A stretch of DNA of 64,000 nucleotides from Cytophagia bacterium (GTDB lineage: Bacteria > Bacteroidota > Bacteroidia > Cytophagales > Spirosomataceae), in NCBI GenBank assembly GCA_004293645.1, contig REAB01000058.1, forward strand, positions 30,548 through 94,547. The letters run 5' to 3'. The position numbers and the translations under genes are program-made. Of the stretch, positions 8,567-15,666 are shown piece by piece. The number at the start of each line of letters is the position of its first letter. Within the stretch, counting starts at the first letter, position 1. The notes beneath the pieces were generated by a model, which was given only the letters and a program-made list of their open reading frames with translations, searched no databases and had not been told where the DNA came from.

Positions 8567-10981
8567 ATGAAACACTTTTTCTTCTGGGCAGTAGTACTAC
8601 TGTGCGCCAGTCAGGGCATTGCCCAAAAACGCTACACCGTGAGCGGCTTCGTACGCGAAACAGGCAGCCAAGAGCTGCTCATTGGCGTAAACGTTTATGT
8701 GCCAAACACCACCATCGGCACCAGCACCAACACCTACGGGTTTTATTCGATTACGCTCCCCGCCACCGACTCCGTAACGTTGGCCTTTTCGTTTGTGGGT
8801 TACGGTACGGAATCTCAAAAACTGACGCTCAACAAAAACCAAGAATTCAACGTGAGCCTTGTGCCTGGGCGGGTGTTGGAAGAAGTGGTGGTGTCTGAAC
8901 GCCGCACCAGCGACCGCGTGAGCGACAACGTGCAGATGAGCCAAATCGAAATTCCCATTTCACAAATTAAAAAAATACCCGCGTTTTTGGGCGAAAAAGA
9001 CGTGATGCGCGTGCTGCAACTCATGCCTGGCGTGCAAAAAGGCTCCGAAGGCCAAACAGGAATTTACGTGCGCGGCGGCGGTCCCGACCAAAACCTCATT
9101 ATCTTGGACGATGCCGTGGTTTATAACGCCAGCCACTTGTTCGGGTTTTTCTCGGTTTTCAACGGCGATGCCCTCAAAAGCGTCGAACTCACCAAGGGCG
9201 GTTTTCCAGCGCGGTTTGGCGGGCGGCTGTCGTCGGTGGTAGAACTCAACATGAAAGAAGGCAACAAAGAAAAACTGCACGGCGAAGGCGGCGGCGGCAT
9301 CATTGCCTCACGGCTCACGCTCGAAGGCCCGCTCATCAAAAACAAGGCATCGTTTTTGGTGTCGGGGCGGCGCACTTACTTAGACCTCCTTGCGCGGCCA
9401 ATCATTGCCGCCCAAAGCGACGGTGGCACGGGTGGCTACTATTTTTATGACCTCAACGCCAAAGTAAACTACGATTTTGGCCGCAAAGACAAGCTGTATT
9501 TGAGCGGCTATTTTGGCCAAGACCGATTCTTTTTTAGGGACAAAAGTGCCAATTCGACCAACGAGGGCGGCCTCAATTGGGGAAATGCCACTGGCACGCT
9601 CCGCTGGAACCACCTTTTTAACGAAAAACTGTTTTCTAATGCGTCGTTGATTTTTAGTAATTACAAATTTCAGATTTACGCCAAAGATGCCTTCACGTCA
9701 AACAACCGCCAGAGCGAGTTTGAACTCCGCTACACTTCGGGCGTGCGCGACTTAGGTTTCAAATACGATTTCGACTTTTTTCCCAACCCCGAACATGCCC
9801 TGCGGTTTGGATTTTCGAGTACTTTTCACCGTTTTACGCCCAGTGCCATTGTGGTGCGCGACACCGACATCAACGAGTTTAAGCAAGAAATTGAGGCCAT
9901 CAACAACGTAGAATCGGGACTGTACGTAGAAGACACCTGGAAACCCAACAAGTGGCTCAAAATGAACGCGGGCTTGCGCCTGAGCCACTTCACGGCCGAA
10001 AACACCACTTACCTCCGCCCCGAGCCGCGCTTGTCGGTGGCGGCTACGCTGCGCCCCGACCTGTCGGTCAAAGGCTCATATGCCATTATGAATCAGTACA
10101 TTCACTTGCTTTCCAACACGGGCATTGGCCTGCCCACCGATTTGTGGGTGCCCAGTACGGCCAAAATCTCGCCGCAGCAGTCGAGCCAAGTGGCGTTGGG
10201 TATTGCCAAAGATTTTGACAAGCGTGGCTTGGCTTTGACGGTAGAAGGCTACTACAAAACCATGAACAACATTGTGAATTACAAAGAAGGTGCCAGTTTT
10301 TTGCTGATTGAAGGTCCCGAAGGAGCCGACAAAATTCGTTGGGACGACAACGTAACCAGTGGCCGTGGTTGGAGCTACGGGGCTGAAGTATTGCTTCAAA
10401 AGAAAACGGGGCGGCTGTCGGGCTGGGTAGGCTACACGCTTTCTTGGACCCAGTGGCAGTTTCCAGAATTGAATTTTGGCCAAACGTTTTTTCCCCGCTA
10501 CGACCGCCGCCACGATATTTCGGTGGTGGGTATTTATGAGTTGAGCAAGCGCATTACGCTCTCTGGTACTTGGGTGTATGGCACAGGCAACGCCCTCACG
10601 CTGCCGCAGTCAAGCTACACGGGGTTGCAAAATGCTACTTTGCCCCAAATTAATTTTAACCAACCCAACCCCGCGCTTTCTGCTTCCGCTTTTGGGTTTG
10701 GCCGCACCGTAAACGACTACGGCCCTAAAAATAGCTTTCGGGCGGAGCCGTATCACCGTTTCGATTTGAGTTTGCAGTTTCACAAAAAGAAACGCCGCCA
10801 CGAGCGCACTTGGGAGTTGAGCGTTTACAACCTCTACAACCGCCGCAACCCGTTTTTTTACAACTTCACCACGCGTGAAACCTTCGATGCCAATGGCAGA
10901 CCCAACGGCAACGAAACCGTGCTGCGCCGCATTTCTATTTTCCCGATTGTGCCAACACTTAGCTACAATTTTAGTTTCTAA
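8567..10981 (+). CDS. TonB-dependent outer membrane receptor (carboxypeptidase-regulatory-like N-domain)
   Basis: 804 aa with a signal peptide ending in GIAQ. Then comes a carboxypeptidase-D regulatory-like beta-sandwich (YTVSGFVRETGSQELLIGVN to FVGYGTESQ), a plug domain (MRVLQLMPGVQKGSEGQTGI, YVRGGGPDQNLIILDDAVVY, LFGFFSVFNGDALKSVEL) and a long beta-barrel ending in the aromatic tail LSYNFSF. It lies six bases before a DUF4249 lipoprotein, a standard Bacteroidota pairing. It should import a ligand across the outer membrane using TonB energy; the ligand cannot be read. It is shorter than SusC-type receptors and has no SusD partner. Confidence 0.9.
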   Translation: MKHFFFWAVVLLCASQGIAQKRYTVSGFVRETGSQELLIGVNVYVPNTTIGTSTNTYGFYSITLPATDSVTLAFSFVGYGTESQKLTLNKNQEFNVSLVPGRVLEEVVVSERRTSDRVSDNVQMSQIEIPISQIKKIPAFLGEKDVMRVLQLMPGVQKGSEGQTGIYVRGGGPDQNLIILDDAVVYNASHLFGFFSVFNGDALKSVELTKGGFPARFGGRLSSVVELNMKEGNKEKLHGEGGGGIIASRLTLEGPLIKNKASFLVSGRRTYLDLLARPIIAAQSDGGTGGYYFYDLNAKVNYDFGRKDKLYLSGYFGQDRFFFRDKSANSTNEGGLNWGNATGTLRWNHLFNEKLFSNASLIFSNYKFQIYAKDAFTSNNRQSEFELRYTSGVRDLGFKYDFDFFPNPEHALRFGFSSTFHRFTPSAIVVRDTDINEFKQEIEAINNVESGLYVEDTWKPNKWLKMNAGLRLSHFTAENTTYLRPEPRLSVAATLRPDLSVKGSYAIMNQYIHLLSNTGIGLPTDLWVPSTAKISPQQSSQVALGIAKDFDKRGLALTVEGYYKTMNNIVNYKEGASFLLIEGPEGADKIRWDDNVTSGRGWSYGAEVLLQKKTGRLSGWVGYTLSWTQWQFPELNFGQTFFPRYDRRHDISVVGIYELSKRITLSGTWVYGTGNALTLPQSSYTGLQNATLPQINFNQPNPALSASAFGFGRTVNDYGPKNSFRAEPYHRFDLSLQFHKKKRRHERTWELSVYNLYNRRNPFFYNFTTRETFDANGRPNGNETVLRRISIFPIVPTLSYNFSF

Positions 10982-10987
10982 AACGCC

Positions 10988-11917
10988 ATGAAAAAGCTAC
11001 TTTTTATCTTCGCAATCACCGCTTCGGCCTTAGCTTCTTGCGAAACCCTGGTGAACGACGTGGACCAAAGCCGCCTGCCCCAAACCAGCCGTCAGTTGGT
11101 GATACACGGTTATTTTTCGCCCCAAGACACGCTGCTGCAAGTATCCGTTGGCATCAGCAGTCCCGTTACGGGGGCAAATGTAGGCCGCAATTTTGGGGGA
11201 ACTGTCTTCTCACTGCCAGGGGCGGAAGTTACGCTCTCCAATCAAGGGCGCAGCATTCAATTACTCTTCAATTCAAAAGTGAACCATTATGCCGTCAAAG
11301 CCAGCGAGATGCCCATTTTGGCTGGGCAAACTTACAATTTGAAAGTTACGCTCAATGGTCAAACGGTGGAGTCGTCTTGCATGATTCCGCGCGCCGTGGC
11401 CATCAGCGAAGTACGCCAAGACTCGGTGGTGGCGCAGGGCGACCCCAGAGCTGTGCTACCCAAAGACCGCACCTATCGGCTTTTTTGGCAAGATGCGGCG
11501 GGCGAGGCCAATTTTTACCGCGTGTCGGGCTATGCTTACCAAGTGCAGCGTTTTCAGACGGGCATGAATCAGTTTCAAGAACAACCCAATTTAACCAACA
11601 TTCGTTTCAACGATGGGCGTAGCAACAGCAGTTTTATAACCGACGAGCGGCAAGATGGTACATTGATGGCCTCGGGTGTAGGCCGCTTGAACAGTTTTTG
11701 GTTTCAGAACAGCCCCAATGTTGTAGCAAACACCCGCCGTGCCGAACTAAGTTTGATAAGTTGCGAAAAAATCTATTATGACTACCACCGCCTCATAGAA
11801 AGTTTTGACGGCGACAATCCTTTTTCTGAGCCAACCCTCATACCGAGCAACATCAAAGGCGGGTTGGGCTGCTTTGCGGGGTATAATCGCACCAATTTTA
11901 TGGTTAAATTGCGCTAA
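10988..11917 (+). CDS. DUF4249 outer membrane lipoprotein
   Basis: 309 aa. The lipoprotein signal ends in ALASC (Cys17 as lipidated residue). The start of the mature part (RQLVIHGYFSPQDTLLQVSV) and the later IPSNIKGGLGCFAGYN are typical of DUF4249 proteins, which are nearly always encoded next to a TonB receptor, as here (six-base spacing). It is probably a surface or periplasmic partner of that receptor. No catalytic residues are apparent and the function of the family is unknown. Confidence 0.85.
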   Translation: MKKLLFIFAITASALASCETLVNDVDQSRLPQTSRQLVIHGYFSPQDTLLQVSVGISSPVTGANVGRNFGGTVFSLPGAEVTLSNQGRSIQLLFNSKVNHYAVKASEMPILAGQTYNLKVTLNGQTVESSCMIPRAVAISEVRQDSVVAQGDPRAVLPKDRTYRLFWQDAAGEANFYRVSGYAYQVQRFQTGMNQFQEQPNLTNIRFNDGRSNSSFITDERQDGTLMASGVGRLNSFWFQNSPNVVANTRRAELSLISCEKIYYDYHRLIESFDGDNPFSEPTLIPSNIKGGLGCFAGYNRTNFMVKLR

Positions 11918-11925
11918 AACGCTAT

Positions 11926-12038
11926 ACGTATTTCTACGTGTTTTGATAGGTGATATTACTGGATTTTTGAGGAAAATTTGTTTATAAAAATCTGATTATG
12001 AGTTAGTTGTAAGTATTTGCGTAAAACTACGTATTTTT
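11926..12038 (+). promoter_or_regulatory. Two tandem 10-mer motifs upstream of the LytTR gene
   Basis: At 11926-11945 the DNA reads ACGTATTTCTACGTGTTTTG and at 12019-12038 GCGTAAAACTACGTATTTTT. Each is a direct repeat of a 10-mer of the form rCGTannnCt. A third copy lies at 32795-32814. LytTR regulators bind paired direct repeats about one helical turn or two apart, so these may be operators for the adjacent LytTR protein. The motif is seen directly; the role is inference. Confidence 0.35.
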
Positions 12039-12106
12039 TTAACGTGGCAAGGAGTATTATGTTTGTTGTATCAATGCAAACGCAGAAACTTAATTCTTGT
12101 ACCGTT

Positions 12107-12511
12107 ATGAACTCACAACTTTTAGCCAATCCGTTTGCGCAAGCACCGCTACTTGCCCCACCTTCCGAAACGCTCCACCGCATTGTTATTTCGTACGGCG
12201 GTCGCCAAATTGTTATCCCAACCGACCAGCTTACGCACTTGGAAGCCGAGGGCAACTACACTTTTCTTTGCACCCGCGAGGGCAAGCGGTATTTGATGTC
12301 AAAAACCCTGAAAAGTTACGAGGCCTTGCTCGATGAACGTTGCTTTGTGCGGGTGCACAAATCAACCATTGTCAATATCAATTATTTGACAGAAATGGGT
12401 ACAGACTCCGACCGCTTCATCAAGCTCCAATCGGGTAAGGTTATTGCTGTTTCGCGGCGTAAAGTCAAAGATTTGCAGCTGGTGCTTTCGCCGTTCATGC
12501 GTATAGTGTAA
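12107..12511 (+). CDS. LytTR-domain transcriptional regulator
   Basis: 134 aa from the ATG at 12107; in-frame ATGs at 12059 and 12074 are possible longer starts. Nearly the whole protein is a LytTR DNA-binding domain: IVIPTDQLTHLEAEGNYTFL, then SKTLKSYEALLDERCFVRVH, then KSTIVNINYL and VIAVSRRKVKDL. There is no receiver domain in front, so it is not a classical response regulator. Bacteroidota encode many such free-standing LytTR proteins. It follows the TonB/DUF4249 genes by about 190 bases and is flanked upstream by tandem 10-mer motifs that may be its own sites. Confidence 0.85.
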   Translation: MNSQLLANPFAQAPLLAPPSETLHRIVISYGGRQIVIPTDQLTHLEAEGNYTFLCTREGKRYLMSKTLKSYEALLDERCFVRVHKSTIVNINYLTEMGTDSDRFIKLQSGKVIAVSRRKVKDLQLVLSPFMRIV

Positions 12512-12585
12512 TTCAAAAATCAAGTCTTTGCTCCACGTTATGATAAAGTATCTCCCATTTTATTAGTGGGTTAATTGCACCATAC

Positions 12586-12620
12586 AGCCGCTACTTCGTT
12601 GAAAGTAGCGGCTTGTTTTT
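12586..12620. terminator. Hairpin terminator between convergent genes
   Basis: AGCCGCTACTT at 12586-12596 pairs with AAGTAGCGGCT at 12603-12613 and is followed by TTGTTTTT. It sits between the LytTR gene and the convergent outer membrane protein gene and can serve the plus-strand transcript. Confidence 0.75.
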
Positions 12621-12624
12621 GTGC

Positions 12625-13305
12625 TTAGAATAAAATGTAACCCAGCGAAATCTGCCAAAGATTTACCCTGCTGTTGAACTGCGCGTTGTTTTGCAAATTT
12701 AACTGCGAAATATTGGACAAACCACCTTCGTAGCGGAGGTCAATGTTGAACGAACCTAGGTCGAGCCCTACGCCCGCTTGGTAGCCAAAAGTGGCCTGTT
12801 CAATGGTTTTGTTGATATTTTGGGTAGTATAAACCTTCAATGCGTCGCCCAGCGCGTTGCCCTGCGCAATGTTGAGCGATGCCATCGGCCCCGCGTTGAG
12901 TCGCAACGGCCCCAGTTTAAGGCCAAGCAGCACCGGAATATCAATTTGGCTAAACTGAACGTCCACATTGACGGGGGCCGTGGCACCTGCTTTCAAGATT
13001 TCGACGGTACCGCCTTTGGTCGAAAACAGCACTTCGGGTTGCACAAAAAACTTGCGCCCAATGCGGGCATACGCGCCCAACACGTAGCCCGTGCGTGCGG
13101 CAGAATTATTGTTAAAAAAATCTTTAACCGATGCCCCAGGCTTGGCTATTTGCAAGCCATCGGTACGCAGTTGCGAAAAATTAGCCCCGCCGCGTATGCC
13201 CACGTAAACGAGTTTTTTTTGTAATCGGCCAAATTGTGCGTGGGCTATTTGGATGCCCAAAACTGCCACTAAAAAAGCCAGTGTTATTTTTTTGATTGTT
13301 GTCAT
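12625..13305 (-). CDS. Outer membrane beta-barrel protein (PorT-like family)
   Basis: 226 aa with a signal peptide ending in AHAQ (about residue 23). The mature part starts with KLVYVGIRGGANFSQL and alternates short hydrophobic strands (FVQPEVLFSTKGG, PVLLGLKLGPLRLNAGPMAS, FGYQAGVGLDLGSFNIDLRY), ending in WQISLGYILF with a terminal aromatic residue, as in small outer membrane barrels of the PorT/OmpA-like beta-barrel family. It stands alone on the minus strand. The function is unknown; such genes are often stress or envelope markers. Confidence 0.75.
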   Translation of the reverse strand: MTTIKKITLAFLVAVLGIQIAHAQFGRLQKKLVYVGIRGGANFSQLRTDGLQIAKPGASVKDFFNNNSAARTGYVLGAYARIGRKFFVQPEVLFSTKGGTVEILKAGATAPVNVDVQFSQIDIPVLLGLKLGPLRLNAGPMASLNIAQGNALGDALKVYTTQNINKTIEQATFGYQAGVGLDLGSFNIDLRYEGGLSNISQLNLQNNAQFNSRVNLWQISLGYILF

Positions 13306-13525
13306 GTGTAGAGTGAGTGATAAAAAAAACGTAGAACTGACCCATTAACGCGGAAACAAACCCCCAGATTGCTTACTTCTTTGTTAATAAGGTGTTAATG
13401 CGGCGCGTTTGGCCAGTCTTACCCAAAAAATGCACCTCTTAAACCGCTGCCGCCATTCGTCAAAAAAACAACTTTGGGTATGGTTATGTTCATACCTTTG
13501 GCAAAAACTAAAAAATTTGCAACCC

Positions 13526-13966
13526 ATGGAATCACAAAATCAACCCCGCGGCTTTTGGTCGCAGCTCACGCCTGTTTCTAAGTTTCTTATCTTTTTGCTG
13601 GTTTTGGGTGTTTTGGGCGCATCGGCCTACTACATTTTTAGGGGCAAAGATACCCAGCCCACCGCCGAGTCGAGCGCAGTAGCCACTGATTCGGTGTCAT
13701 CGTCGGCAACCGATGACGTAGCCGAACCCAGTACCAACGCAAGCACGCCCGTTGAAAACACGGCCAAAGATGAAAACATAGCCACCGACACCAAATCCAC
13801 CGAGCCAGCGGTAGTTGCTCCTAAAAAAATGGAAGCCAAAAAAGCGGCAGCATTACCCCAATCAAAAAAGCCAGCCGTCATTGTCAAAAAGCGCACCAGC
13901 GAACCCAAAGACAACAAACCTAAAAAGAAAAGCAAAAACAACGAAGACGTAGAAGTGGATATTTAG
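13526..13966 (+). CDS. Small single-pass membrane protein with charged low-complexity tail
   Basis: 146 aa from ATG at 13526. The open frame continues upstream but that part has no protein-like character. One transmembrane helix (FLIFLLVLGVLGASAYYIF, about residues 19-37) follows a short N-terminal tail. The rest is Ala/Ser/Thr/Pro-rich and then Lys-rich, ending in an acidic patch (NNEDVEVDI). This could be a periplasm-spanning linker or tether. I do not recognise a family, and no enzyme motif is visible. Confidence 0.55.
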   Translation: MESQNQPRGFWSQLTPVSKFLIFLLVLGVLGASAYYIFRGKDTQPTAESSAVATDSVSSSATDDVAEPSTNASTPVENTAKDENIATDTKSTEPAVVAPKKMEAKKAAALPQSKKPAVIVKKRTSEPKDNKPKKKSKNNEDVEVDI

Positions 13967-14014
13967 AAAAAGGTGAATGGAGAAAGGTGAATGGTGATGG
14001 GTGATGGTACATTT

Positions 14015-15070
14015 TTAAACCAGCGGTTCTTGCTGGCTTAGGCAATGAAAACTGCCCAGCCCCCACACCACTTCGGTCGAGTCAATGCCCACCGTTTTGC
14101 GGTCGGGAAAGCACGCCGCGATGATGTCTAAGGCGCGTTGGTCGTTGGCACAGCGAAAAGTTGGCACAATAACGGCGGCGTTGCTGATGTAAAAATTGGC
14201 GTACGACGCGGGCAGCCGCAGCCCATCGCTCACCACGGGTGCGGGCATGGGTAGCTCCACAATGTTAAGTTGCTTGCCGTTAAGCAGCCGCATTTGTTTG
14301 ATTTCCTGCAAGTTATGTTGCAAAATGGGGTAGTTCTCGTCGGCTTTATTTTCTTCTACAATGGCCAGCACGGTATCGGCGTTTACGAAGCGCACCGTGT
14401 CGTCAATGTGGCCATCGGTGTCGTCGCCCACTATGCCGTCTTCAATCCAGAGCACCTGCTCCACGCCGTAATAATGGCACAAATATTGTTCAATTTGCGC
14501 TTGGCTCAGGTGCGGATTGCGGTTTTGGTTCAACAAACACGCCCTGCTCGTCAGCACTGTACCCGCCCCGTTAAACTCCACCGAGCCACCTTCCATGACA
14601 ATGCCTGGCGTAACGTGCTCTAAGCCCAAATAGTTGGCAATGGCCACTGGAATGAGGTCGTCGCGGTCGTAGGGCGGATATTTATTGCCCCAAGCATTGT
14701 AGCCCCAGTTCACGACGAGCCGCTCTTTGGTGGTAGTATTAATCAAAATTCCTGGCCCGTGGTCGCGGCACCAAGAGTCGTTGGTGGCGTGGAGGGGCAG
14801 TTCAATTTGGGCCATGTCCACCCCCGCCATCAGCAAGCGCATTTCGATGGTTTGGCGTACTATTTCATTGTGGGCGTTGATGCACACCTTTTCGCCCTCG
14901 CTGATGGTTTTGATAAATTCAAGGTAAGCGGGCAGCATCAATTCTTGGCGTTGGCGGCTCCAAGAGGCTTCGGTATGCGGAAAACTCAGCCAAGTGGCGC
15001 GGTGCGGGTGCCATTCGGGTGGGAAAACAAAGCCGCGTTGTTGGGGCGTTTGAGAAAAATCGGAAGTCAT
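14015..15070 (-). CDS. aguA: Agmatine deiminase (peptidyl-arginine deiminase family)
   Basis: 351 aa, near the usual AguA length. Family motifs are in order: WCRDHGP (residues 100-106), EGGSVEFNG (160-168), DTDGHIDDTVRFV (218-230, with His221) and GLGSFHCLSQQ near the end with catalytic Cys343. The enzyme converts agmatine to N-carbamoylputrescine and ammonia in the arginine-to-putrescine route in the cytosol. Related enzymes of the wider family act on peptidyl-arginine, but the length and lack of a signal peptide fit the agmatine enzyme. Together with nspC at 50.4 kb it indicates polyamine metabolism, though the genes are far apart. Confidence 0.88.
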   Translation of the reverse strand: MTSDFSQTPQQRGFVFPPEWHPHRATWLSFPHTEASWSRQRQELMLPAYLEFIKTISEGEKVCINAHNEIVRQTIEMRLLMAGVDMAQIELPLHATNDSWCRDHGPGILINTTTKERLVVNWGYNAWGNKYPPYDRDDLIPVAIANYLGLEHVTPGIVMEGGSVEFNGAGTVLTSRACLLNQNRNPHLSQAQIEQYLCHYYGVEQVLWIEDGIVGDDTDGHIDDTVRFVNADTVLAIVEENKADENYPILQHNLQEIKQMRLLNGKQLNIVELPMPAPVVSDGLRLPASYANFYISNAAVIVPTFRCANDQRALDIIAACFPDRKTVGIDSTEVVWGLGSFHCLSQQEPLV

Positions 15071-15102
15071 GTAAGTTGGCAGTAATTAGAGCGGCTAAAT
15101 TA

Positions 15103-15135
15103 CAAAAGTAATTACACAAAGCCTGTTTTTACCAA
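15103..15135 (-). promoter_or_regulatory. Candidate promoter of the agmatine deiminase gene
   Basis: On the minus strand TACTTTTG (15103-15110) fits the Bacteroidota -7 box TAnnTTTG, 33 bases before the aguA start, with a TTG 22 bases further upstream (15133-15135). Confidence 0.4.
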
Positions 15136-15291
15136 TAACCTCCATTAAAACCTTTCAAACTAACTAAGAACACCGCCAAAGTTGCTCGGCTTTCGACAGT
15201 TTCTTAGAGCTTAAAGCAAGATTTAACGATAAGTTGATTTGAGTATCGCGCTATTTTTTGCACAAATCCACTACATTTGATGCGCAAAACA

Positions 15292-15506
15292 CCTCAACCT
15301 TGATGTGGTTTCGCTGTTGAGTTTTGACAGCGGTATGGTCATTCATACGGTTTCTGAAAATCAAAAAGGGGACCAAGCAAACGGTTTTGTAATCAACCAC
15401 GGTCTGAATGACAAAGAGCGTGAATTATATGAGCGTAAAGTTCAATTGATGCAACAAGAAATAGAGTTTTTGAGAAGTTTGGTAAAACACCATCAAACCA
15501 GAATAG
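15292..15506 (+). pseudogene. Truncated copy of the XRE regulator gene (C-terminal part)
   Basis: The segment encodes the C-terminal two-thirds of the XRE protein at 20757-21137 (VSLLSFDSGMVIHT through EIEFLRSLVK) but has no helix-turn-helix part. A small deletion near 15490 shifts the frame, so the reading frame runs through the old stop to 15646. A TACATTTG box at 15272-15279 lies just upstream. It could yield a short coiled-coil-like peptide, but it looks like a by-product of the duplication. Confidence 0.75.
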
Positions 15507-15609
15507 CCCAACGCAAATGCTTGGCCTGGGCGTTGGGGGCTTCCCATTTACTTAGCAACAACTTTCTTGACGCGCTTTTCCAAGTGTTTTACTACGGGTT
15601 CGTAAATAT
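15292..15609. repeat. Left copy of a roughly 320-bp direct repeat bounding the peptide-export module
   Basis: This segment matches 20918-21246 in the same orientation. The first 200 bases (end of the XRE gene) differ at only about half a dozen positions, and the hairpin after it and the last codons of the DUF4296 gene are also copied, with a more diverged stretch at about 15535-15565. The copy begins mid-gene at CCTCAACCTTGATGTGG and ends at TTCGTAAATA. Everything between the copies is the exporter locus. Confidence 0.85.
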
Positions 15610-15666
15610 GCTCAAAATACGCGTGGGCTATGCGTTTGAGTTATAAACCCAAACCATTTTCGCTCG

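Noticed and set aside
15305..15646. Intact small regulator gene of 113 codons
   Set aside because: It is the frameshifted C-terminal part of the XRE gene fused to downstream repeat DNA and lacks the DNA-binding domain.
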